From NCBI GenBank assembly GCA_020746105.1, contig CM036626.1, forward strand, positions 19,333,001 through 19,397,000: a stretch of DNA of 64,000 nucleotides, given 5' to 3'. Within the stretch, counting starts at the first letter, position 1, and every line of letters starts with the position of its first letter. This document shows positions 1-13,100 of the stretch, piece after piece. The position numbers and the translations under genes were made by a program. The stretch comes from Trogon surrucura (lineage: Eukaryota; Chordata; Aves; Trogoniformes; Trogonidae). The notes below the pieces were generated by a model. The model did not search any database. It worked only from the letters and a program-made list of their open reading frames with translations, and was not told the origin of the DNA.

Positions 1-1074
1 TTCCTATTAGGAGTCACCTCACACGCAGGGTATCAAAGTAAAATTGAGCCCAAACACTGTCTTTTTCTAGAATTCCTAACCAGAAGATGTCACTGCCATT
101 AATCAGAGGTGGGCATGTTCATCATTCTTGCAGCAGCTCCTGTGTGTGCACTCAAGGGCAGATCTTGAGCTGGGGGAGGCGAGCATTAATTTCAGTTGGC
201 TTCAGGGAGGTTATGCTGACGTAGAGCATCCTTGCACCCGACAGGGTCTTCTCGAAGGATGCACACGGGGAGAAGAAAATTAAACACGGAAGAAGAATTA
301 TCTCGGTTTTTAACCACCAACCATTCTCAGTCTAGTGCTGCTGGTGTGTAAATTGGGGTTTTGCTATAGTTTCTGCACTGTGTCACATTTTCTGTTCTTT
401 TTTCTGGTATTTGAGGATCTGAACCTGCTCCTCCAGCCTTCTAAGTAACAGTCTTAATTAATGATATTTGCATGCAGCCCACTTACTAATCCTACAGGAG
501 TCTGAGGGCAAAGATTCAGGCAATGATTGCTAAGCATACGAAAATATTCAGCTGGCAAATTGCTTGGCTGTTTGAGCATTTTAATCTCGCCTCACAAGGA
601 AAGATGTAGCCTGGAACGTTGGAGTAGGCAAAAAAAACCCCATTGTTGTTATTAGAATTAGAGAGAATTATTAAAAAAAGAACCTCACAACAAAAACAAC
701 AAAGCAAGCCCACAAATTGTCTTGACTTCAGGTGTTTGTTTGGTTAGAGTCTGCCCAGCCTAATATAAAATGTGCATAACAACCTCAACATCTTGTCACT
801 GTCACAGTTCCTGATCTAATGGTACCTTGATCTTGACTGAGGCTCCTAGACTGTGCTTAATAAAAATAATTATTACAATGTAATGATTAATTATGGTAAT
901 GACATAATAGCTAAGGGCCTTTGCAGTTATGTCTCATAATACTTTCGTTGCTCGGAGAAAATAAAATAGATCAAACTAATGTGAGGCAGAACCACGGCTG
1001 GTTGGTTTAATCAGGCTCGAGTTGTCGTTCAGTGTTTCACTGGAAAAATTGCTTCAGTGAGGATGCCCACCCCA

Positions 1075-1840
1075 GGGTGGTACGCAGACGATACCCCCAA
1101 AGTGGGATGGATTACCGGCCCTTGGGAAGACATGAGGAGAATTTGAAATGGTCCTGACAAATTGGGAAAATGGTCTGGAAGAAAAAGTAGGCGTGAGCGC
1201 AAGGCAATTCTCAACGGGCAGCGCTAATTGGCTTCATAAGCGCAGGATGGAAAATGTCTGGTTAGACTAGTCCAGAGGATATACTGGATCACAAGCTGAA
1301 CATGAGCATGGAAATGTTAGTCTTGCAGAAAAGGCCAGAATCATCCTGGAAAGTGTAAAGAAAAATTATTGTTGTAAGAGTGACTCCTGAGAACTAATAA
1401 GGCCTCGCTTAACGTAACTGGTTTTACGTCGTGCACTTCGTCAAGGCTGGGGTTAACTCGAGACAATTCACAGGAAAGCAGCAGCAAGGGTAGTCACTGA
1501 GCTCAAACACATGTTTGAGAAAAGGTTGGTTGATATGTTTAATTTTGGCAAGAACAAAGCTGGGGAATGTAGAGCAGCCTTTAGATGCACCAAAGTTTCT
1601 TCACAACAGGTAGTAACAAACTGTTCTCCTCCATCCCTGGGCTTAAGATACAATAGGCTTAAATTGCAGCAAGGCAAAGGTTGGTTAGACATTAAAAATC
1701 TGTTCTAGTTCTAGACAGCACAGGAGGCTGTGAAGGTTTGGATCCATCGGGGGTGTGTTGGGTGTAATGATCCTGCTTTGCTGCGGAAGGATGGACTAGA
1801 TGCCCATTTTAGATCACTTCTATTTTTAGACCTCTCATTC
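1075..1840 (+). mobile_element. Ancient CR1/L3-like LINE fragment (3' ORF2 region to 3' end)
   Basis: Several stretches match, in order, the 3' half of old amniote CR1 elements. They are a GCAGACGATACC (reverse-transcriptase DDT) region near 1085, a GACAAATTGGGAAAATGGTCTG segment near 1157, GGATCACAAGCTGAACATGAG near 1287, AATAGGCTTAAATTGCAGCAAG near 1652, and a final GGATGGACTAGATG near 1790. The copy is heavily mutated with no open frame left. The divergence suggests insertion long before modern birds. Matching is from memory of CR1 families in birds, turtles and crocodilians. Confidence 0.75.
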
Positions 1841-2857
1841 TTTATCAGGACCTCCACATTTGTAACATTTAACAAGAAAAATGTATGATACAGTGAACCG
1901 TCTGCTTATGTAGATTAACTATTGGACTGACCAACCGCTAATATTTGTAGTTGCTAAAAAATATGCCTGTATTTTGTTATTCTTCTATTCTGTATACTTA
2001 TAAGTAGTATAGCATATCCGCCACAGAGAAAAGAGTTTCTTCACTCTTTCTGTGAAATTACATTTCATACTTGACAAAAATCTCATTGCCTGTGGCTTCG
2101 TAGCTGCGTCACTGTCTTGGGGCAGCCGCAGCAATTCCCATGCTGAGAAAGAAAATCGGTGGCGTAACACACCTGCAGCACTTCCAGAGTGTGTGCACAG
2201 ATGAAAATAGGAAGGGATCCGCCAGGTGGTTTGTATTCAGCCTGTGCTTGGTGTCCCACCCCCTCCAAAACAAGGAAATATCTGTCTCACGTACTGTGTT
2301 TGTGGCAGACTTGATGGGAAAAAAAAAAAAAGAGAAAATAATTCATCAGGGCTGTTACAAACCTTTACACCTCCATGCTTTTGACCTGGCTTTTCCTGCT
2401 GAAAGCATAATGTATATGAGAGAGAAGGAAGAACCATCTGCAAGACCGAAATGTTCTGCTGCTTGCAGAGGAGTTTTTTGCTGGTTTTTTTTTTTTTCCT
2501 GGAGCCAAATACAAGGAAGCATAACAAGTATGCTCACGTCACGCTGCACTGCAGGAGGGCAACCAGCACTGCGTAGAGAAAAATCTGTGCCGTGTGAAAG
2601 AAATGCAAAGATATTATGATTTTAGATAAGCTTCCGTGTTTTGAATTTTACTTTGGTCTTTAGCTGTTGCTTAACGGTGTCTCGTCATGGCTGCTGTGAT
2701 GTGGAAGGGTGGACTGTGTGTAGAAACTCTTGTGTACCACACTTCAGGGGTGGGTTTTTTAATATATCTATGTGAATGTGAGCAATGGTGCTTTGTTTTA
2801 GCGTAGCATACTGATAACATCTGGAGATGTATTACCAGGCAACAGCTCTGTTAATCT

Positions 2858-2998
2858 TCAAAGAGCTTTATAAGCATTAACTAATGAATCCTCATGTTTC
2901 CCGTACATTAGCTCATCTTTTTCCAATAGGGAAAGAGGCCCAGTGACCTGCTCCAGCACATGCCAAAGAGGTTGAATCAGGTCCAGGATTAAAATTTG
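2858..2998 (-). mobile_element. MIR-like SINE remnant
   Basis: Read on the + strand the segment resembles the reverse complement of the MIR/amniote-MIR core. It runs AAAGAGCTTTATAAGCATTA, AATCCTCA, then GAAAGAGGCCCAGTGACCTG, CACATGCC, and AGGATTAAAA, in the right order and spacing. It is diverged and lacks a clear tRNA-like head. This is a family-level guess by eye. Confidence 0.5.
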
Positions 2999-3991
2999 GA
3001 AGTTTTTTTGCTTTTCAGGAAGAGATACTGATGAATTCAAGGCTGTGTTTTGGATTGAGACTACCCACTGAAGTGCAGGCAGGCTCAGGGACCTGCATTC
3101 AGTCTGTAGAGAACAAAGCATTCAACAGATTAACACTTTTTCCCTCCCCCCTGCTCAGTTCCCTCCCTTAGGGTTGTGTTTTTCCAATGAGGTTTGGGTA
3201 CTTGATGCTCAGGGGTTGCTCTGCAGAGGAGAGGGTTTCCCCAGAGCTACTCCAGTTTAACTGGCAGTCCTGGGAAAGAGGAGAGCACAAGGAATGCAGC
3301 AGCACACTGCTGCTCCTCTACCACCACCCTGTGGGCAACCTTTCTGGACCACTTCTCAGGATGATGGTGCTCTCATCCCCATCACTCCTAAATACGTAAC
3401 GGATCAGCTTCTCACCTGGATGGGTACATGATGGAAAACCAGGATAACGAAAATCTCAATGTGTTTCCTTGGCACACGTAGGTGAGCAGGGGGAGGTGCT
3501 GCACCTGGCCGTGGAGCTCCTGCGTGGCAGTGCTCTGCCCTCCAGCTGCTCCTGGGCAAGTTGGTGGAAGCCATTTGATGGTGCCTGGTGAGGGGGATTA
3601 GAGTTGGATGTGTATCTGCCTCTTGTTTGAGCTGCTGAAATAGTCTCACTTCATTTCACAGACCGCAAGCTCGTGTCTGAGGATCCCTGTTAAATGCCAA
3701 CCAGTTCAGGTTTACCTCTCGCCTCCCATTTGCATTGGTTTTCCACTTGGATAAACGCTGCCCATTTCCGACATACTTCCGCTGACACATTTCACGAGAT
3801 CTGAAGGACAGAAATTGATGTGTGCTGATGCTAATTTTACCATCCGTAGCATCGCTTTGCAAGGCATATGATAACAGCTGCACAATAGGCTGTTAGGAGC
3901 TGCCTGGGAACTGTTGACAGCGTTTGCCATCTCCTGGAAGACCAGAGCAACAGCAGAGTGAGACTTATTTCACTATGTCCCCTCTTTACAG

Positions 3992-4123
3992 AGCCTCCTC
4001 GGTGGATAAAGGAGCCTGAAGGTGGTGTTTACAGCATAGGAACAAACCTGGTGCTGCTGTGTGAAGCTATTGGCAATCCAGAGCCAACCATTCAGTGGAA
4101 ACTGAACGGGATGCCCATCAACA
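3992..4123 (+). CDS. CHL1: CHL1 exon: first half of Ig4
   Basis: Encodes EPPRW...[22 protein letters not shown]...PIN, the A-C strands of Ig4 with the first disulphide cysteine (LLCEA) and the core Trp (QWKL). The acceptor is TTTACAG|AGCC and the donor is ACA|GTAAGT, a perfect consensus donor. The exon is 132 bases, phase 1 to phase 1. The first Glu codon is split, its G coming from the upstream exon outside the window. Confidence 0.95.
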
Positions 4124-7100
4124 GTAAGTGCAAGCTCCAAAATTCTCTTTTCCATGGTGGGGCGTGTCTGTGTTGCACGTAGTTAGAGGGAACATAGAAT
4201 GTCTTAGGTTGGAAGGGATCATCTAACCCAACCCCCTGCCATGGGCAGGGACACCCTTAACTGGCCCAGGTTGCTCAAGGTCTCATCCAACCTGGCCTTG
4301 AACATCTCCAGGGAGGGGCAGCCACAACGTCTCTGGGCAATCTCTTCCAGAGTCTTGCCACCCTTGTACTGAAGAATTTCTTCCTAAGATCCAGTCTAAA
4401 CATACTCTCCTTCAATTTAAATCCATTTCCCCTTGTAAAAAGTCCCTCTCCAGCCTGAAGGTTCCCTTCAGGTACAGGAAGGCAACACACTAATCCTAAC
4501 GGTGGCTGGTTTCACACCTGTTTAGACAGATGTTTATTAACTTAGTAAAGCAAATGTTTAAATATAATGCTCCCACCTGTGAGGGATCTGGGATGGCTTA
4601 TGTTTGTTGAGGGCTCCTGCTCTTTCTTTGGGCTTCTGAATAGTCCGAGGGACTGTGTGGCTGGGGAGCACGGGCTCTGCTCCTTGGTCTAGCAGTATTT
4701 TTATTGCCATTTTTAAAAGTTTGTGTGAGAGTTTTACTGGAAAATGAAACTCTAGAGCCCTTTATTTAGGCCATGGAACTCCTGGCAAAGGCAGCACTTT
4801 GCTCTCCAGCAAGGTCCTCCTAGTTCGATCCTGAAGATGAGCTTTTCCTTTGACTTCCAAGCAGCGAGGAGAGGCTGCGAACTCCGCAGTAGTGGTGTTT
4901 TCTCCATCTCCTGATACAATCTGGGTCTTTCCAGATAGGACCTTCAGAGGGAGAATCTCTGCCAGAGAGATCAGCCTTACCAACCTCCAGCTGCGGGACA
5001 GTGCCGTGTACCAGTGCGAGGCCAGCAACAAGCACGGCACCATCCTTGCTAGCGCCAACGTGAACGTCCTCAGTGAGTGTCCTCCTGACTGTTCTGCTCA
5101 TGTGAAAAGGTCTAAGTGGTGCATCCCATTCCGCTGACTGAATCTTCAGAAAGACTCGGGGCTTGTAACCATGTCATTGTTCTTTTGCGTTGGCCCCAGA
5201 TTTTAAGGATTAGGTGGTCCGAACTAACACAACAAGCCTTGTCGTGGGCAATATTGTATTCTTAGCATAAGTACTCATGAGCTTTGATATATTCTTTATT
5301 TTAAAAATGTGATTGTGCACAAAACCTTTTGGATTCAATTGCACTAAAATCACTGGGGGCTGAATTGTGACCATAATTCTGGTTTTGATTATTAAGTTGT
5401 ATCATTAAACTTTAATTTCGGTTGTGATGCTCAGCCTGTTCTTTGAGGAAAGAAAGTGAATGGAATTTATCTAATAGAAGACATCTCTAGAGGAAGTAGA
5501 ACCGGGTCTGTTTTCTCTCCTAAAACACGCTGAGGTTTTGTGTTCTGAGATGTCCAGCAGCCAACCACCATTATCTTTTGTCAGCAAAGCTTCTGAGAGT
5601 TCGGTTCCAAAGGGCAGTGAAATTCCCATTAAGTGGTTAAGCCTTGGACTTTTGCTGGAAAAGGGGGCGATGCAGGGACAGGGTTTGTATTCCCAGCTCT
5701 GAAATGCAGCGCTTCTCATTTTGCATTCTCTTTTGCAGATATTGCTCCCTTAATACTGACCTCAGATGGTGAAAACTATGCTACAGTTGTGGGTTACAGT
5801 GCCTTCCTGCACTGTGAAATTTTTGCCTCACCTGCAGCAGATATTAAATGGTAAGCCACTGAGAACTGACATTTTCGTGTGAAAGAGGCTCATCTAGTCT
5901 CCCCAAACACTGAAGAATATGCTAACTATTATTTTTATGGCGAGAAGGATAGAACTTTGTAACAAAATGTGTAATATATAGTATAAAATATAGGTATTCT
6001 GTGTTTAAATGCACTTTCAAGAACCTGGTTTATAAAAAAAAAAGATTTAAAGAAAGCCCAGTGAGACAAATGCTGGGATATTCATTAAACCAAGCCGTGC
6101 TCTGTATGGCCAAATCCCGCTACAGCTTCATCAGCCTTGGTTTCATGTTGGCAGCTTCTTAAACGTGGACACAGTATTGGAAAGCTGATGGCTTACAGAG
6201 CATATTTACCTGGCAGTGGTTCCATACTGTTGGAAATCACAGGATTGTCACAGCGTTTGACAGGTGCAATAAAATTGTGGGTGACAGCTATGGATTAAAG
6301 ACTCGGCCAGACGTGTTTATAGACCTTGCTAGATGCTGTCAGTGTGGTTTTGGTTTGCAGGAAGCTTATGCCCCTTTACAATTTGCCTGCACATAGATAA
6401 AGCGACTTGTAATCTTGACTTGGTCGCTCAGTGGCAGATCAGGGACCAGCTCCCAAAATCCCTGCCTCCCCTGAAATACCTGCTAACTGTGAAATAAAAG
6501 GTCCTGAAGCTCTAGAAATAACCCGTAACTATTGTTAATGTTTTTAGGACTAGGGATGAGACCATCGAGCCACTCTCAACGTTACGCTATGTGTTAAATG
6601 AGAACGGTACCCTAGAGATCAAACAAACAAAGAAAGAAGACTCGGGATCGTACGCTTGCTGGGCTGCAAACTCTGTTGGAAAAAGAGCAATCACTGCCAA
6701 TCTGGATATAAGAGGTAATGCCTTGTGTACGATCAAAAGACCTCTCGCATCTGCTAAGGTTTTATATGCGCGAATTTTCGGTAAATAATTAGTAAATATT
6801 GAGGACAAGATATGGATTTATTGTGTGAGGCTGTAAATTCTCTGTATCCGAAGACACGAAATTGCTACAGGTCTCGTATATCTGCAGGAGTTAGCGTTGT
6901 CTGCGTTTTTCTGTGTGATTTCTCCACGCTCCTACATGCCGGTTACCTTCTTTGATACTCGCAGAAGCTGCATAAGCTGCCAAAAACTCATCTTACTTCC
7001 CAGATCCATTAACTTTATTATCTCGAAAGGGTTTTCCCCCATCCTTGCCATCAGCCTTCTCCCACTCAGAGCAGGTTCTTGGCTGTCCCTTGGGAGCCCT

Positions 7101-10100
7101 CCCTGTGCTTGTGGGCTTGGTGGTCCTCACTGAGCTAGACAGGGTCCCAGCATCTCCCACAGCCGCGAGATTCCTCCTTCCCTAGAGCTCCTCTTGGTCA
7201 GAAGGTACATCCCAAACTGAATTAATTTCGACGGCGAACAGCAAGCATGGTGCAGCTGTGGGGGATGCTGCTGTTTTGAGAGCTTCTCATTGGGCTCTTG
7301 CCCGATCATCAACCTGCCAAGTACTTGTAAGCAAAGAAAAATTGCTGAAATGTGTTTGCTTACAAATTTCAGCCACACGCCCGGTGCCGCAGTTCTCTTC
7401 GGAGGGATGCGTGTGGTCGGTTGGGCAGGAGGAGTTGTCCCTGGGAGGGTGTGATGGCCCTGGACAGCTTCTGTTGAGCACACAGGTTAAATTTAGTGCA
7501 TTGCATACAAATTTACTTAGGATTTAGGGCATGCCTATTTAAAAAAAAAAACCAAACAACCAACCTAGCTTAAATACTTAATTAGCGAAGTCCTTAAAAG
7601 GACTCTCAGAAGCAGGTTTGCTGTGACAAACTTGAGAAAGCCCCCAATCTCTGTATTCTATTTCCACCCACTCCCTTTGCTTTGTAAATTTTACAGTGAT
7701 AATAAACATGAAAATGTACAATGAAATCCTCACAGAGCAACATTTTGCTGTAAAACTAAATTCAGCTGAGTGCTTTCTTCTTACTTATTTATCTGTTTCT
7801 GCATTCAGATTAGAGTCAATTAAAAAAAAAAAAAACAAACTTGATTGCAATAATTTTTTTCTCACTTGACTTTAATAAGCTTGTAATTTTTCTTGGATCG
7901 TTGCCAAAGCCTGTTTCAATTGGCAATTGGACATAAAAATCATATTTAAGCCTTTTTTTCTTTTTTTTTTATCATCCATTTCACAACAGTCTGCTAACAA
8001 GGATTTTCACCTGTGACTGTTCTTTATGTTTTTGGTTTTTTGGTTTTGTTTTTTTTCTGGAGCTCTTTGGTTTGGGGTGAACTAAAAAAGAATTTTTTAA
8101 AATAGAAGATTAAAATCTGACAAATATCTACTTCAAAACCAACCATCCTTTCACTTGAAATGTTCATATATATAACAAAATAGATGGGATCATTGCTTCT
8201 AAGGTTGATATTTTATATTTGAACCGCTTGGCGAGAATTTGATGTAACGGTCTCTCTCTCCTAACCAAAATGTTTTGCTGTGATCAATCAGATGCTACAA
8301 AAGTTGTCGTTACTCCGAAGAACCCCCGAGTGTTGAAATCACATTCGGTTTTATTGAAATGTCAGGCTGAGTATGATTCCCACTTGAAACACGGTTTTAA
8401 ATTATCCTGGAGGAAAGATGGAGATGAGCTGCCAGTCAACAGCACGGAGGGTGGCAGGTAAGCGGGGGAGAAACAAGAACCTTCTTGATCTCAGCTGAAT
8501 AATGCCGTGTGGTGCTGGAACATGAGTATCAATAAACGTGCGACTTAATAGCTTGAAATGCAAATTTATGCCTGGAAGAAGCCTTCCTGAGATATGCGAA
8601 TAGATCTGCGTTTTATATCCGTGTAAATATAAATGGGTCTATATGAGTTTTGTGCCCTGGCTGGCAAATTATTTTGGCTTTTGTTAACTCTCTCGCCGTC
8701 ACGGCAGAATGTTGTGTAAGTGTTGGTTCAGCTCATGTATACAACCGCAGCCTCAGCGCAGTGCAACTAGTATTTTCCTGTGTTTTACACCTGTTAGGCC
8801 AAAGCAAAGCCCTCAGTATGTTGAAGTGAAAGGAAAACAGATCTCTGAGATCCTGCCTGAAATCGTACACATCAAAGGAAGTACATTTTTGCCATGTATG
8901 AGTTTAGGACTTGCAAGTCCAGGCTGAATTTAGCCCAACTCTTGTATTTCCATTGACCTGAAGGAGATGGAGCTCAGCCTTTATTCTGTCTGAGGAGTCC
9001 CACAGTGGGCAATCAGATGTCTTCATTAATTACTGCAGAGAAGAGAGATACTTTCCTCAATACCGCAGTGCTGGAGAGGTTGAAGAGCCTGCCGAGGCCA
9101 CGCGGTGCGTGGAGGCAGCGCCGAGCAAACGCCGCGTCTGCGGCAGAGCCTGGGTTAGTGCCAGCTTCCCCCGGTGCGTTGGACGTTGCACAAGTGGGTT
9201 GGGAAGGCTGTTTTACTCAGCCCTTTCAACAATTCGGACGTAAAGCCCTTGTGTTTGCCTCGTTAACGACATGCCAAAATCCTGGGTTCCAGACACTCGG
9301 GCGATGCGTATCAATGTGGCTCTTTTCAGACCAAAAGAGACGCGCCAGCTTCTAGCCATGGAGGCTAAATCGCTACAAAATTCAAAGAACAAGTCTACAG
9401 CACAGTGTGTAGTACAATTTCATTGTAAAGCAAGAGGCCTAACTTGCAATTATTCAGCGTGTCCTGTTACCAAGGTTTTTTTATGAATAGTTTTTTGGGG
9501 AACAACAGTGTCTGTCTGTGATATGCACATCTTACAGGTTTTTTTTCTCTTTATTTGTATATGCCTTTTTTTCCCACCCCTGTAGGGTAATTCTGGACAG
9601 GGATACACTGTTCATATCAAGCGTGGCATTGGAGGACCAAGGAGTTTACACGTGTGTGGCGAGCACCTCTCTGGACAGTGTCACAGCCGAGTCACACTTA
9701 ATTGTTCTTGGTAAGAGGGTGTTTTCCTGGTGTGCAAACAGCACATCAGGGCATTGCAGCACTTCTGCTTATTTGCTTCTTTTGCCCAATTCGCTTTACA
9801 GAGCCTCGATAACCCAATTTCACGGAGGTGCAATGTCCCTGTCACTCGTTGACCTTGGTTGGGCTATCCTTGTATGTCCTGGAACGGGGATGCTGACGCA
9901 AACTTTTCATTTATAATAAATACATAAGATGAGGCAGTTTTTTTTTCTCAGTTCAGGAGTCACCCCCAGTGGCTGTAGGAGCTTGCCCAGGCTGGAAGGT
10001 GTAACAGCATATTAAGACTCGCACTGCTTCTGCTTTGAGGTGCTTGGTCAGTCCTTCACCCCACTTTACTAGAGCTTTGCACACAAATTGCCACTTGGAC

Positions 10101-13100
10101 TGTCTTTTGAAGAAAGAAGCCGTAAGGCCAATATTTAGATATCCAACTCCTCCGAAGATCAGTGGAAATTAAGCCACGGAAAGGATTAATTATCTCTGAA
10201 TCTGAGCACGCGTTATTGTCCAGTGGCAAAGAGCAAGTCCACAGAATCTGAAGCTTGACCTTGTCTGAGCATCCTTTCAACCTGCCTCCCTTTCTGAAGG
10301 ACCACTTGAAATTAGGAGGCTGAACTTGTGATGTGCAGTCCTTTGCACATGTACCTAAGGGCATCAGCTAATAGGTCAGATTCTGGTTTGTGGACAGTTA
10401 TGCATCATTTTTATTTCATTAAATTTTGCTTCATTTTACTTTTTTTTTTTTTATGTATGGCAGCAATTGCAACAAGAACTAAGACAATCTGACCTTCAGG
10501 ATGCTTTCACACTTTAAATGAGTGGCATTTTTCAGTAAATACTAATTTAAGAAGGTGCTATGCACATTATTTATGGTACTGTGTTCTTTAATGCTGTATA
10601 ATTCAAAATGTTTGTAGACCATTCGTTACATTACTTATGAAAATTTCATGAAGCATTTCATTCCCTTTTAAAAAGGTGATTTGCAGAAGAGGAAAAACAG
10701 TCTTGCATTCTTTTCCTCTTATTTGTTGCTTACAAGACAGGTCTTGGTGGATTAACGATATCTGTTATTTTCCAGATGAAAAATTCAGGCTTCTTTCACA
10801 ATCAAAGGCTTTTGAGATAGCTAAAGAACTAAATGTGGCACAGATGGAGACATCAGAATATGGGCAACAAAGAGGAAAGGAAATAGTCAGTTACAATACT
10901 TCTAAGTGTTTGTTCTATGATTAATGAACAGGTAGAAGGGTATCTTAAAGCTATGCCATCACCATTTTTAAATCAAAATACTGAATTTTAACACCAGGTA
11001 TGCTTCAAGAATAGAATAGCAAAATGCCTGTATGTCAAACTGTGTTTTTCTGGGTTTTTTTCCCAAGTTGAACAGAAATAGGGGAGAGAAATGCAAAGAA
11101 AACTAAAAGACCCATGCCAAATATATAACTTTTTGATGTACCCCGGGATAACCAAGAAAATTCCATCTTGTTACTTAAAAAATACAATGCAAATACAATT
11201 CATTTCTTTTACAATGACAATGAGAGTATTGATGTTTGAGGTTTCTCCTATATGAAATGAGATTGTCAGCCAAAAATGTAGCCGGGACGTTGGGGCAGGA
11301 AGAGGTCAAAGACGCAAAGTTTTGCAATCTCCTTTCCATGGCTGGGTTTTTTTTTAGATTTTGAACCACCAGCCTGTCTTTAAGGAGGAGGGAGTGATTT
11401 TGGAAGGATGAAGGGTTGCCATAAGCCCCTGCAGTGAGAAATCACTCTTTTCCACCAGGCCCTATGCATTTCAGTTACCAAATGAATCCCAATCCATCAG
11501 ACGGCCAACTGGCAAAGCCAGCTGTAAGGAGGATAAACATCTGTCCGTCTGAAACCACTCCGTTTGAAAGCGTTCGTTTAATTACGGGCAATTTGGCAAA
11601 AGACCCACACCAGGGGTCACCTTTTCTGCCCCTGATGCTGTTGAGAAACCAGGTCGTGTTGCAGGCATGTGTCCCTCCTCTTGCCCTCTCCCAGGGGGAG
11701 CAGCCCGTCTTGGTGGTGCTGGTAACCTCACCTCTGGTCAGGAGCACGTCCCCAAGAAGTGATGGGAACAAGCTGGTTGCTTAGAGCCCTGATATAGCTT
11801 GTGCAGCCCCACGCTTGTCCCCGGGAGCTGCAGCGCAGTTATCACCCCAACCACCCCCAGCTCTGCTCTGGACAGCATTAGTTGAGCTGGTAGGTAATTA
11901 ATTTCCCTGTTTCTTTTTAATATAGATCCCCACGGCTGGGATAACGAACGTGATCCTTTCACTCAGACTCGAAAAGGCCAAGTTCAATAGCTGTCAGGGC
12001 TGAGTCACCTTCTACCGCTCTGGTTTGCACCCAAGTAAAGCCAAGTAATGCTAATATAACTTTCTCCTAAGAGCAGTGTCAATATCTATTAATGATTAAA
12101 TAGATCCTAGTGTTGATTCGAAAAGAAAAACCCATTGCTGCAAGCACAGTAATGACGGTAGATGGAAATGAACTCAAGAAGGGGGATGCGCTTATCGGGG
12201 AGAAGGTAGGACCAGGAGATTCAGCCTGTTTTTTTTCTGTAGTAAAAAGGATCTTTGAAAGCAATTCCCGCTTTCCTAATTTTGCCCGTTTTGAAACAAA
12301 AAGATGTTTTAACACCGCCTTCGCTGAACTTGGTGTTTGGAAAGCACTGAGACAAACAGAAGGAATTTGCCGCGCTCCTGACGCTCCTTCATTGTTTCTC
12401 AGATGTTCCCGATCCACCAGAAGACCTTCAGCTCTCAGAACATCAAAACCGAAGCGTTCGACTATCCTGGAAAGTCGGGGCCAATCATAACAGCCCTGTT
12501 AACGGTAGGAAGGGTTTCAGAAGCATCGTCTTCCGCTGTTTAGCACTGTGGCACGTCACGGCTGTTAGAAGAAACAAACTGTGCTCGCAGCCGTACTTAA
12601 TCATTTTTACTATGACAGTTAATTTGTTGTAAGTTCATTTCCATCCTTGCTGTTTATAAGCCGTTTACACAGGCTCTGCCTTTTTTTTTTTCCCCCCTCC
12701 TTTTGTTTTGTTTCTTCTCCTCCGCAGAGTCGATTATAGAGTTTGAAGAGAACCGGTGGGAGCCAGGGAGGTGGCAGGAGCTCACCCGTGTCCCAGGGAA
12801 TGACACCACAGCCCTGTTGTCCCTGGCCCCGTACATGGATTACCAGTTCCGTGTCGTGTCTGTGAACGCTGTGGGAAGGAGCCAGCCCAGCAAACCATCG
12901 CTGCGCTATGCAACACCTCCGGCTGGTAAACACTGCCATCTAGTTTTCTGAATATTAATAACTTTCAGCTGGGAGTAAGAGTGCCCTCCTGTGCTTCAGA
13001 GGGTGTAAAGAAGTCGCTTGTGCTGCTGTCGCTGTTCGGTGGCAGCCCAGGGATGCTGAAGGGAGGCGTGTAAGCAGCTGTGGTGTTTCCTACCTGGTTT

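Larger units (their letters stand above)
1..3991 (+). other. CHL1: CHL1 intron upstream of the first Ig4 exon (partial)
   Basis: No Ig-like or other recognisable coding segment was found. The stretch ends in a pyrimidine-rich tract and CAG at 3989-3991. It contains an ancient CR1 copy, a MIR-like remnant, and poly-A/poly-T runs near 2320 and 2485. Open frames here, including one of 159 codons at 2140-2619, have no family resemblance. Confidence 0.8.

Noticed and set aside
2140-2619. 159-codon open frame on the + strand
   Set aside because: Includes translated A- and T-runs (Lys and Phe repeats), lies within a CHL1 intron and shows no known domain.
12110-12490. 126-codon open frame overlapping the first FN1 exon
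   Set aside because: It reads the exon in another frame; the CHL1 frame ([13 protein letters not shown]) is clearly the coding one.
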